A stretch of DNA of 36,650 nucleotides from Oscillibacter sp. (GTDB lineage Bacteria; Bacillota; Clostridia; Oscillospirales; Oscillospiraceae): NCBI GenBank assembly GCA_022795445.1, contig JAAWGR010000024.1, positions 1 through 36,650 on the forward strand, in the 5' to 3' direction. The stretch's first letter is position 1. The number at the start of each line of letters is the position of its first letter. Shown piece by piece: positions 8,533 to 15,851 of this stretch. The notes beneath the pieces are model-generated. The model worked only from the letters and a program-made list of their open reading frames with translations. It had not been told where the DNA came from and made no database searches. The position numbers and the translations under genes were made by a program.

Positions 8533-9861
8533 TTAGTAAGAATACCTTGTTTGATAATAGATAAGGCAAAACGTGGATACTAAGAACATCGTTCCCTCTG
8601 CAATCGGCACAGCCAACCATATGCCGGTTATTCCCCAAATTCGCGGCAGCAGAAGGATGCCGCAAGCCAACAGCCCAAACGTCCGCACAAATGAGAGAGC
8701 CGCAGAAACTTTCCCGTTTGATAAGGCTGTAAACATTGCAGATGTATAGTTATTCAATCCACAGAACAGAAAATTGTATGAAAAAATAGGAAAACCATTT
8801 GCCGCAATGCAATAGACTTCAGATGTGTCCTCTGCGAATAGCCACACAATATAGGGCCCGAAAAACTTTGAAATCGCAAAAACCAGTACAGACGCAGCCG
8901 CAATAAACCGTATACTGATATGGAATACTTTCTTCTGCTGAATGTTGTTCCCATTCCCATAGTAAAACCCAATCACAGGAGCAACCCCCATAGAGTAACC
9001 AATGTACAGCGTGTTCAGCAAAAATTGGGAGTAAATCATAATGGTGATAGCGGCAACGCCGTTCTCACCCAATAAGTTCATCATCGCGCTGTTGAATAGG
9101 AAAGTTGTTACAGCTGTTGCCAGTTGACCTGCCATTTCCGACGAGCCATTGAAACAACTTTCTCTGATAACGGCCCACTTCAACGTTGTTCCTGTAAAAG
9201 AAAGCGTTCCTTTATTTCGTGTAAAATAGACAAGTCCGGCAGCTGCGGGAATCAGGTAACCGAAGCCTGTTCCCAGAGCCGCGCCCTGAATGCCCAAGCT
9301 GCATAGCACAATAAAAATATAGTCTAAGGCGATGTTTGCAGCGCCAGCCAGGACAGACAAACCAAATCCAAGGCCTGGTTTCCCAGCCGTCACAAACAGG
9401 TTGGAAAACAGTGTTTGCAGTACATTTGCCGGAATGAACAGCAGCAGCACCAGCAGATAGTCTTTGCAGTAAGGAAAGAGCAGATCACTTGCACCAAGGG
9501 TATAGATAAGGCTGTCAATCCAAATAGTCCCGCCCAAGAAGATCACAAAACCAATTACCGCCCCGGTTATAACGAGCAGTGTGAAGTCTTCTTTTGCTTC
9601 CTGGATTTTACCCGCGCCCATTTTTCGGGATATGATCGCATTTCCGCCTGCTGCGATCATTGTCCCCAGGCCCACTGTGATATTGATAACAGGACATACA
9701 ATATTGATAGAGGAAAGAGCCTCTGTATTGACAAACTGCGCCACAAAAATTGTGTCTACAATGGTGTATAACCCCATGAATATCATCATCACGATGGTAG
9801 GGAAAGCAAAACGCAGAAGCGAACCTGCACTCCAATTCTGGTTTAAGATAGGATTATTCAT
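8533..9861 (-). CDS. MATE family multidrug/cation antiporter
   Basis: The 442-residue integral membrane protein has the MATE pattern: an N-terminal NQNWSAGSLLRFAFPTIVMMIFMGLY-like first helix, polar DTIFVAQF after it, and alternating hydrophobic helices consistent with 12 membrane segments in two repeats. MATE proteins export cationic drugs or metabolites using a Na+ or H+ gradient. The start at 9861 is chosen because MNNPILNQ matches the family N-terminus and GGAG lies 10 bases upstream. The ATG overlaps the last 8 bases of the AraC-GNAT gene (ATGAATAA), indicating translational coupling and shared regulation. The substrate cannot be told from sequence. The 227 bases downstream, up to the activase start, hold no gene that I can support. 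Confidence 0.92.
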   Translation of the reverse strand: MNNPILNQNWSAGSLLRFAFPTIVMMIFMGLYTIVDTIFVAQFVNTEALSSINIVCPVINITVGLGTMIAAGGNAIISRKMGAGKIQEAKEDFTLLVITGAVIGFVIFLGGTIWIDSLIYTLGASDLLFPYCKDYLLVLLLFIPANVLQTLFSNLFVTAGKPGLGFGLSVLAGAANIALDYIFIVLCSLGIQGAALGTGFGYLIPAAAGLVYFTRNKGTLSFTGTTLKWAVIRESCFNGSSEMAGQLATAVTTFLFNSAMMNLLGENGVAAITIMIYSQFLLNTLYIGYSMGVAPVIGFYYGNGNNIQQKKVFHISIRFIAAASVLVFAISKFFGPYIVWLFAEDTSEVYCIAANGFPIFSYNFLFCGLNNYTSAMFTALSNGKVSAALSFVRTFGLLACGILLLPRIWGITGIWLAVPIAEGTMFLVSTFCLIYYQTRYSY

Positions 9862-10705
9862 TGTCGCTCTTCTCCTGCTTTGGTGGTAAGACCAGCCGTT
9901 GAGTGGGATAGCCGAACTCGGTGAGAAGCTCTGATTCGGCAAATCCAAGCCGCTTGTATTCCGCACGTTGTCCCATATCGGCCTTGTCCCCCTCACGGAA
10001 GGTTGTAATACTGATTTCTCGTCCTGCAAACAGATTGCAAATCATAAAGTCCAGGAATGCCTTCGCTGCTCCGCAGCGGCGATATTGAGGATGCACAGCT
10101 AAAAAATCAATACTCCCGGCCAGACCAGAGAATGCAGCAGCTCCAATGATAGTAGAACCATCCCGCATGATAAGCATCTGTTTTTGGCTGATATATTGCG
10201 TCACCTGTTCCATATGGGATGTTTCTGCCAGACAGGGAAAACCATCAATTACAAGAGCAATAAAGTTCATCCAATTGGGAAGATCATCAAGCGTGGCATA
10301 GGAAATTCTTTGTATGACAGCATGGGACGTGGATGGATCCGTTTTCAAGGTAAACTCCAGTTGTAAAGGATAAAAAATTCCCTTCTGCCGGTATTCCATG
10401 GGTGTTTGTTTATACATAGATTTGAAGATCGTCGTAAAAGCTTGTTGACTTTCATAACCTGCAATTAGGGCGATTTCTATAATTGGTTTTTCAGAAAACA
10501 CCAACAGCTTTGCTGCCTTAGTAAGCTGCCTGCGCTGGATGTAGTTGTGGAGTGTCAGCCCAACGGTATTTGTGAACATACGGTGCAGGTGATATTTCGA
10601 ATATCCGATGGCATTTGCGACCGTATCTAAATCCAGCTTCTCGTTCAGATGTGTCTCAATGTAGGAAATTGTTGCCGATATATTTTCAATCTTATAGTTC
10701 CCCAT
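9854..10705 (-). CDS. AraC-family HTH fused to a GNAT acetyltransferase domain
   Basis: In this 283-residue fusion, residues 1-100 form the AraC/XylS double helix-turn-helix, with LDTVANAIGYSKYHLHRMF and the second-helix signature IIEIALIAGYESQQAFTTIFK. A linker of about 60 residues follows. The C-terminal half carries a GNAT core: IDFLAVHPQYRRCGAAKAF is the acetyl-CoA-binding strand and Q/RxxGxG/A-type loop, and YKRLGFAESE follows. The DNA-binding domain is N-terminal, whereas classical AraC proteins carry it C-terminally. The start has GGAGG 6 bases upstream. The stop overlaps the MATE start, so the protein probably controls its own operon. The GNAT part could sense or acetylate the exported compound; that is inference. 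Confidence 0.88.
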   Translation of the reverse strand: MGNYKIENISATISYIETHLNEKLDLDTVANAIGYSKYHLHRMFTNTVGLTLHNYIQRRQLTKAAKLLVFSEKPIIEIALIAGYESQQAFTTIFKSMYKQTPMEYRQKGIFYPLQLEFTLKTDPSTSHAVIQRISYATLDDLPNWMNFIALVIDGFPCLAETSHMEQVTQYISQKQMLIMRDGSTIIGAAAFSGLAGSIDFLAVHPQYRRCGAAKAFLDFMICNLFAGREISITTFREGDKADMGQRAEYKRLGFAESELLTEFGYPTQRLVLPPKQEKSDNE

Positions 10706-10726
10706 CTTCTCCCTCCTTTCGCCCTG

Positions 10727-10735
10727 ATTGTATCA
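10727..10735 (-). promoter_or_regulatory. Candidate extended -10 promoter of the AraC-GNAT/MATE operon
   Basis: The minus strand reads TGATACAAT, an extended -10 with hexamer TACAAT (10727-10732), about 22 bases before the start codon. No good -35 is present at the usual distance, which fits a promoter that depends on an activator. Confidence 0.5.
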
Positions 10736-10862
10736 GATCAAGAACATCTATTTTTCATTATTCTTGCGGCAACGAGAGCGTACCAGATTTCTATAAAGAA
10801 ATGTCCAGGCGGCCTGCTGGACCAGGTTTATGAATGGCTGCGAAAAAGAAGGATGCTTTCTC

Positions 10863-10891
10863 TTGCATTGGGGTATGGCATAAGATATAAT
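10863..10891 (+). promoter_or_regulatory. Probable sigma-A promoter of the DUF1349 gene
   Basis: A -35 TTGCAT (10863-10868) and a perfect -10 TATAAT (10886-10891) are separated by 17 bases, about 35 bases before the chosen start codon. Confidence 0.72.
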
Positions 10892-10926
10892 TGAATAGTT
10901 GACTACAAGGGATGGAGATAAAGAAA

Positions 10927-11538
10927 ATGGAATTTGATGTCAATAAGTTCGTATGGACGCGGGAGCCGGAGAACTATTCCATCACAGACGGAAGTGTTCA
11001 AATTACAACCAAACCGGGAACGGATCTGTGGCAAAGGACCTATTACCATTTCCGGAACGACAACGCGCCTGTTTTCCAGATGGAAACGGAAGAAAAATTC
11101 TTCTCTTTCGTGGTGAAAACAGACTTCTCCAGTGCGCACCACCGTTTTGACCAGTGCGGTATTGTTATGTATCTTGACAGTGAAAACTGGCTAAAAAGCT
11201 CTGTTGAGTATGAAAATGAGGAGTTTCAGCATCTTGGCAGCGTGGTAACAAATCATGGCTATTCGGACTGGGCCACGACTGCTATCAATGCGGACATCAG
11301 AACAATGTGGTACCGTTTCAGCCGCAGGGAGGACGATTACTGCATGGAGTGTTCTCAGGACGGCGTTCATTATACCCAGATGCGGATATGTCATATGTGG
11401 AAGGGCGCAGGCAAAATCAGATTCGGAATCTATGCTTGCAGCCCGGAAAATTCCTCTTTTAGGGCAATTTTCTCTGAAATGAAAATCACCGAGTGTATGT
11501 GGCTGGCACACGATGGACAGGCGCCGGATGAGACATAG
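10927..11538 (+). CDS. DUF1349 domain protein (concanavalin-like beta sandwich)
   Basis: This 203-residue cytoplasmic protein matches the DUF1349 pattern: TREPENYSITDG near the start, TDLWQRTYYHF, then QCGIVMYLDSENWLKSSVEYE, with a conserved central WYRFSRREDDYCMECSQDG and a final KIRFGIYACSPE. DUF1349 proteins are predicted concanavalin-type beta sandwiches related to sugar-binding folds; their biochemical role is not established. The start at 10927 is preferred because GGAG lies 9 bases upstream. The in-frame ATG at 10912 has its own purine run directly against it. The gene is monocistronic, with its own promoter and terminator, and is divergent from the AraC-GNAT gene. No signal peptide is seen. 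Confidence 0.88.
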   Translation: MEFDVNKFVWTREPENYSITDGSVQITTKPGTDLWQRTYYHFRNDNAPVFQMETEEKFFSFVVKTDFSSAHHRFDQCGIVMYLDSENWLKSSVEYENEEFQHLGSVVTNHGYSDWATTAINADIRTMWYRFSRREDDYCMECSQDGVHYTQMRICHMWKGAGKIRFGIYACSPENSSFRAIFSEMKITECMWLAHDGQAPDET

Positions 11539-11551
11539 AGGTTATAAGTAC

Positions 11552-11586
11552 GGGCGGACTCGAAAGAGTCCGCCCATTTCGTGTTT
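11552..11586 (+). terminator. Terminator of the DUF1349 gene
   Basis: A perfect 10-bp stem GGGCGGACTC/GAGTCCGCCC (11552-11561 and 11566-11575) closes a GAAA tetraloop. It is followed by ATTTCGTGTTTT. The tail is slightly interrupted but T-rich on the plus strand only. Confidence 0.8.
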
Positions 11587-11719
11587 TGAAGGTTATCACG
11601 GCCACCACACAAAAATACCCGTCTCAGAAAGATCGCTTGGATGTTGGAATCCACGGTTCTCTCAACATCCACCCTTTCAGGAGTCTGTACCCATACATAC
11701 GCTTTTGATAGCTCTGCCA

Positions 11720-12484
11720 TTATATCAAAAGTTCGGCTTCCTTTCTCTCGCTGCACGCCTTTTTGATCGCCAAAGAAGCAACCGATACCAATGCACGGTT
11801 TATCTTTCGAGCACCTTGGGGGCAGCGGACAACACACCGCATACAAGAGATACACTTCTTGGAGTTTGCCGCTTTCAAATTCTCCTTAGAGATTGCCCTT
11901 GCCGGACAGTTTTCCGCACAAAGGCCGCAGCTGTTGCAGCTTGCGCCCGCCTTTGGAACCAAACCCACATCCCCTGTCTTTTTATATGGCCGGTTGCCTG
12001 GGATTTGCAGTTTGCCATTCAGGGTTCCTGTTTTGAATTTTTCAAGAATTACTTTCGCAAAGGATTTGAGCTGACGTTCATCTTCTTGGTCCGGTCTGCC
12101 AGACGCATACTGGTGTATGATAGAATGCTCCGCAACCGCGGACATGACGGCAGCTACGGCAAATCCGCAGTTTTTTGCAATATCTTCCATCTCAACCAGA
12201 GTATCCTCATAGGCCCGGTTGCCATATACGCATAACAATACGCACTTTGCGGAATTTCCTTGGATTTGTGCCAGCCTTTCGGCGGCGAGGCTAGGAACAC
12301 GTCCTCCATAGGAAGGCAGTGCAATCAAAACAAGGTCATCTGCTTCCACCTTGCATTTTGAGAAGTCAGCAGCAGGATTTGTTAGGTCAATGGTTTCCAC
12401 CGATGTACTCCATTCTGCTGTAACCATCTCCGCCGCTTTTTCTGTTCCGCCTGTTGGGCTAAAAATCAGCTGTACATACTTCAT
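11720..12484 (-). CDS. EFR1-type flavodoxin/ferredoxin fusion protein
   Basis: This 254-residue cytoplasmic electron-transfer protein has an N-terminal flavodoxin-like domain with the FMN phosphate loop FSPTGGTEKAAEMV and a second loop LPSYGGRVPSLAAERL. A C-terminal bacterial ferredoxin domain has two [4Fe-4S] motifs, CNSCGLCAENCP and CISCMRCVVRCP, around residues 183-225. The layout matches proteins named EFR1 family ferrodoxin. It probably shuttles electrons between flavin and clusters for an unidentified partner. The ribosome site is an unusual GGGGG 8 bases before the ATG. A strong promoter (TTGACA, 17 bases, TATACT) lies between it and the divergent Rrf2 regulator, which is the likely controller. 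Confidence 0.9.
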   Translation of the reverse strand: MKYVQLIFSPTGGTEKAAEMVTAEWSTSVETIDLTNPAADFSKCKVEADDLVLIALPSYGGRVPSLAAERLAQIQGNSAKCVLLCVYGNRAYEDTLVEMEDIAKNCGFAVAAVMSAVAEHSIIHQYASGRPDQEDERQLKSFAKVILEKFKTGTLNGKLQIPGNRPYKKTGDVGLVPKAGASCNSCGLCAENCPARAISKENLKAANSKKCISCMRCVVRCPQGARKINRALVSVASLAIKKACSERKEAELLI

Positions 12485-12500
12485 AGCATATGCCCCCGTT

Positions 12501-12566
12501 GTGTAATATTTAGATTTACAGCAAGGATAGTATAATCCTCGACTGATGTAATGTCAATATTTACAC
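12501..12566 (-). promoter_or_regulatory. Strong promoter of the flavodoxin-ferredoxin gene flanked by inverted repeats
   Basis: On the minus strand a consensus -35 TTGACA (12552-12557) and a -10 TATACT (12529-12534) are 17 bases apart. GTGTAATATT (12501-12510) and ATATTTACAC (12557-12566) form an imperfect inverted repeat on either side. These arms are candidate operator half-sites for the divergent Rrf2 regulator; this is inferred from position. Confidence 0.65.
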
Positions 12567-12596
12567 CACGTTTTTTTTATGATAAGATAATCATAA
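12560..12596 (+). promoter_or_regulatory. Rrf2 gene promoter with overlapping palindrome
   Basis: A -35 TTTACA (12560-12565) and a -10 TAAGAT (12583-12588) are 17 bases apart. A perfect 7-bp inverted repeat TTATGAT/ATCATAA (12577-12583 and 12590-12596) covers the -10. This placement fits autorepression by the Rrf2 protein. Confidence 0.55.
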
Positions 12597-12628
12597 TACG
12601 ACGGAATTAAAGCGGGGAGGACACACAT

Positions 12629-13057
12629 ATGCATATAAGCACCAAATGTTCAGTTGCCATTCACTGTCTTGTATTTATTTATGAGTATGGAGAAAGCAAG
12701 AAAGTTACAAGCGAATTGCTTTCACTCTCCACCGGGGTGAATCCTGTCACCATACGGAACATCGTGAGCGCATTAAAAAAGGATGGCATTCTCTCTGTTA
12801 AATTCGGTACTGGCGGCGCAACGCTTAACTGCCCTCTGGATGAAATTACGTTGTACCGTATCTGCAAAGCGATTGAGCCGGATTTTCTCAGCAAATTGAT
12901 TGGTATTCATGCAGCGCCTTCCCGTCTGTGTCCAGTAGGGCGCAGCATTCATAATATTTTGGACACCTCCTATCAGAATGTACGGGCAGACTTGCAAGAA
13001 AGCCTGCAAAGCATCAATATGGAAGAAATTATGAACAAATATCACAATTTATCGTGA
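12629..13057 (+). CDS. Rrf2 family transcriptional regulator
   Basis: This 142-residue winged-helix regulator starts with the family-typical MHISTKCSVAIHCLVFI. The recognition helix region is VTSELLSLSTGVNPVTIRNIVSALKKDGIL, and the wing KFGTGGATL is followed by ITLYRICKAIE. The long dimerisation helix lies C-terminally (about 110-142). Rrf2 proteins sense redox state, iron-sulfur status or nitric oxide. The three-cysteine cluster motif of IscR/NsrR is not present: only Cys98 (SRLCPVG) lies in that region, so thiol or ligand sensing is more likely than a classical cluster. GGGGAGG precedes the ATG. It is divergent from the flavodoxin-ferredoxin gene, its likely target, and an overlapping palindrome suggests autoregulation. 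Confidence 0.92.
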   Translation: MHISTKCSVAIHCLVFIYEYGESKKVTSELLSLSTGVNPVTIRNIVSALKKDGILSVKFGTGGATLNCPLDEITLYRICKAIEPDFLSKLIGIHAAPSRLCPVGRSIHNILDTSYQNVRADLQESLQSINMEEIMNKYHNLS

Positions 13058-13088
13058 AGCGCAAACCGGTTCAATGAATACGCCGTCA

Positions 13089-14060
13089 TCATTGGGATGT
13101 TTCCCTTTGGCATTTGGCAAAGAGTGCTTTAGGAATCACGATATTTTGTTTAGGGAGCCGGTCCCAGGAGAAGACAGACAAAAGCTGTTCCAAAGTACAG
13201 GGACTCCAGTCGGACTGCAAATTTGCAAGGAAAGCGAGGCGGCCAAGGACCTCTTTTGGGGTGTAGTGTTTGCGGATCTCGCAGATGCTGAGGGAGACGC
13301 TGCGTTTTGCCATACGCTGGCCAGACTCATCCAGGAGCATAGGAATGTGGATGTAATCTGGTTCCTGATAGCCAAATAGATGCTGGATGTAAATTTGCCA
13401 AGGGGTAGATGCAAGCAGGTCGTTAGAGCGGACCACCTCACTTATGTGCATCAGAACATCGTCCAGCGCTGTGGTGAACTGATAACAGTAAATGCCGTCT
13501 GTGCGCCGGATGGGAAAGTCACCGCATTCGGCCTGGACATCCCAGCTGAGGCGGCCGAAAAGCCGGTCGTGTATGGTAATCGTCTCCGGTTCCAAATGCA
13601 GCCGCCAGGCAGGTTTTTGGGTTTTCATCCGCTGCACAGCTTTTTCGGAAGACAGGTTCCAGCAGGTGCCTGGGTAAACCGGAGTACAGTCTTCCGCATG
13701 CGGCGCAGCCGCCAGAAGGATATCCTTGCGGCTGCAAAAGCAGGGATAAACCGTTCCTTTTTCCCGCAAACTGGCAAAAAAGCGGTCATAGATTTCTGTG
13801 CGGCAGGACTGATAATACAGGCCGCCGTCCTGCTGCGGTCCAGGACCTTCATCCCATTCCAAGCCAAGCCATTCCAAGTCGGACAGCGTTTGCAGCACGG
13901 CGGATTTGCGCATCCGGGGCAAATCCGCGTCCTCCATCCGCAGGACGATCCTGCCGCCCTGCTGTTTGGCGGAAAGCCATGCCAGAAGATAGCAGAAGCT
14001 GTTTCCGACATGCATATTACCGCTGGGCGTTGGTGCGAAGCGGCCTTTGACTTCACTCAT
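13089..14060 (-). CDS. gluQ: Glutamyl-queuosine tRNA(Asp) synthetase (GluQRS-like)
   Basis: This 323-residue protein is a shortened glutamyl-tRNA synthetase paralog with the catalytic core only. The HIGH-like motif is GNMHVGN within FAPTPSGNMHVGN. The zinc site has the GluQRS spacing: CFC near residue 107, then Tyr and Cys in VYPGTC about 20 residues later. The KMSKS equivalent is KRSVS. There is no anticodon-binding domain. Enzymes of this type attach glutamate to queuosine in the wobble position of tRNA-Asp. AAAGGAG lies 6 bases before the ATG. It follows gltX by 86 bases in the same direction and is the last gene of the purine train. A truncated GluRS paralog of other function is the alternative. 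No queuosine genes are in the window. Confidence 0.87.
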   Translation of the reverse strand: MSEVKGRFAPTPSGNMHVGNSFCYLLAWLSAKQQGGRIVLRMEDADLPRMRKSAVLQTLSDLEWLGLEWDEGPGPQQDGGLYYQSCRTEIYDRFFASLREKGTVYPCFCSRKDILLAAAPHAEDCTPVYPGTCWNLSSEKAVQRMKTQKPAWRLHLEPETITIHDRLFGRLSWDVQAECGDFPIRRTDGIYCYQFTTALDDVLMHISEVVRSNDLLASTPWQIYIQHLFGYQEPDYIHIPMLLDESGQRMAKRSVSLSICEIRKHYTPKEVLGRLAFLANLQSDWSPCTLEQLLSVFSWDRLPKQNIVIPKALFAKCQRETSQ

Positions 14061-14146
14061 AGCGCTCTCCTTTGCATCAGCCCTGCCGCAGATATTTCCA
14101 AATTGGTTCGCTGCGTACGGTGGGTAGTTTTTTTAGCTAGGCGTAC

Positions 14147-15817
14147 TCAGCGGAGGGCGTCGCGAAAAGCCATGATCCTGCGAAGGGTGGCTTCTTTGCC
14201 AATCACATGGATAATACCATGCAGGTCCGGCGTATTGGTCGCTCCGGTCAGGGAATAACGGATGAAAGAGGACAGATCCGCAATGGAACCATTATAATCC
14301 TCTGGGTGTTTCTTATAAGCGCCCATCTTAACACAATAATTATGTTTGGAGGCAATCTCTTTCACTTTGTTGAACCACTCGGCGGCATCATCGTCGTAGT
14401 CAAAGATTTCCAGGTAGTCGGTCAGGATAGCGGGAATCCGCTCCTTGTGGGGCAGGAAGGCCTCCGGAAGCGTCTTGACATTCACAGAAAAACTGGGATC
14501 GTACAGATAGGGATACATTTCCATCAGGTCCGACCACTTCGCCACATCCAGGCGCTTCTCGTGCCAAACGGTAATGGATTTGCGGAAAAGCTCTGCGTGG
14601 TCCTGGATATATTGATAAAGTTTAGAGTCATGCTGTTCGGCCCAAGCAGAAGCGGCAGAGAATATCTGCTCTTCCGACATATGGCCAATACGTTTCTTGG
14701 CAACGTTGTTCAGTTTGTCGAAGTCGAACAATGCCCCAGCGGCGCCGCTCTTGGACAGGTCCAGGTCAAACGCGAAAATGGAGGCATCCATGTTTTCCTC
14801 CCGCCAAGGCTCATAATCCGCGCTGCTGATGGTCAGCAGGTAATCCAGGACCGCAGAGACGGGATAGCCGGCCTCGTCATAATAGCCAACGCGTGCCTCG
14901 GGGTCTTTCCGCTTGCTCAGCTTGCGGCGGGAGACCCCCTCGCCGTCCTCCTTGGCTTCATTCTTCATAATGGGACTCAGGTGGGTATAACGGGGCACAG
15001 GAAAGCCCAGCATCTGGAACATCTCCACATGGAGCGGGATGGAGGCAATCCATTCGTCCGCACGGATCACGTCTGTGGTCCGCATCAGATGGTCGTCAAC
15101 GACATGGGCAAAATGGTAGGTCGGCAGGCCGTCGCCCTTGATGATCACAGCGTCCAAGATGTTTTCCTGCATGGAAATATCGCCGCGAATCGTATCGTGA
15201 TAGACCTGGGTATTGCCCAGCTTACCGTTGCTGCGTATACGGACGATCCAGCGGTCGCCGTTTGCGATACGCTTCAGGACGGTTTCCTCATCCAGGTCAC
15301 GGCAGACGGCCCACTCGCCATAGTAGCCCTTTTGCAGGGCATTCGCGGCCTCCTGCTTCTCGCGGATGGCTTCCAGCTCGCCGGAGGTGCAAAAGCAGGG
15401 ATAAGCGCGGCCAATTTCTACCAAATATTTGGCAAAGGCTTGATAAATCTCCCTGCGGAGGGACTGGCGGTAGGGGCCGTACTTGCCGCTGTCTCCAGTC
15501 TCGCTGACGGCACCTTCGTCAAAGTGGATCTGGAAATCGTCCAAGGTTTTAATGATCTCGGTGACGCCGTTTTCGATCTGGCGTTTCTGGTCTGTGTCCT
15601 CTATGCGAAGGAAGAAAACGCCGCCGCGGCTCCTGGTAAAGAGGCTGTTCAGCAGGGCAGTATACAGGCCGCCGATGTGCATAAAGCCTGTGGGGCTGGG
15701 TGCAAAACGGGTGCAGACCGCGCCGTCAGGCAAATCCCTGGGGGGATACAGCGCCTCGGCCTCCTGGTAGGTCATTTTGATTTCCGGAAAAAGTGCATCA
15801 GCAATCCGTTTACTCAT
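14147..15817 (-). CDS. gltX: Glutamyl-tRNA synthetase
   Basis: This 556-residue class I synthetase charges tRNA-Glu with glutamate. Its signature sequence is RFAPSPTGFMHIGGLYTALLN (HIGH motif as HIGG) and its KMSKS loop is RRKLSKRKDPEAR. The C-terminal half, about residues 330-556, is the helical anticodon-binding part. Compared with common GluRS proteins of about 480-500 residues, it has a 37-residue N-terminal extension before the first core strand and a longer C-terminal region. AAGGAG lies 11 bases upstream of the ATG. It starts 34 bases after the purL stop codon with no visible terminator between them, so it probably continues the purine transcript. Confidence 0.96.
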   Translation of the reverse strand: MSKRIADALFPEIKMTYQEAEALYPPRDLPDGAVCTRFAPSPTGFMHIGGLYTALLNSLFTRSRGGVFFLRIEDTDQKRQIENGVTEIIKTLDDFQIHFDEGAVSETGDSGKYGPYRQSLRREIYQAFAKYLVEIGRAYPCFCTSGELEAIREKQEAANALQKGYYGEWAVCRDLDEETVLKRIANGDRWIVRIRSNGKLGNTQVYHDTIRGDISMQENILDAVIIKGDGLPTYHFAHVVDDHLMRTTDVIRADEWIASIPLHVEMFQMLGFPVPRYTHLSPIMKNEAKEDGEGVSRRKLSKRKDPEARVGYYDEAGYPVSAVLDYLLTISSADYEPWREENMDASIFAFDLDLSKSGAAGALFDFDKLNNVAKKRIGHMSEEQIFSAASAWAEQHDSKLYQYIQDHAELFRKSITVWHEKRLDVAKWSDLMEMYPYLYDPSFSVNVKTLPEAFLPHKERIPAILTDYLEIFDYDDDAAEWFNKVKEIASKHNYCVKMGAYKKHPEDYNGSIADLSSFIRYSLTGATNTPDLHGIIHVIGKEATLRRIMAFRDALR

Positions 15818-15851
15818 GCAAAAGTCAACTCCTTACGGTAAATTCAGTGGG

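Noticed and set aside
11430..11855. Minus-strand open frame across the DUF1349 terminator and the end of the flavodoxin-ferredoxin gene
   Set aside because: It runs through a perfect terminator hairpin and overlaps two clear genes. No ribosome site was seen at a sensible start.
14207..15841. 544-codon plus-strand open frame opposite gltX
   Set aside because: It is antisense to a clear glutamyl-tRNA synthetase with HIGH and KMSKS motifs. No domain is recognisable in the shadow.
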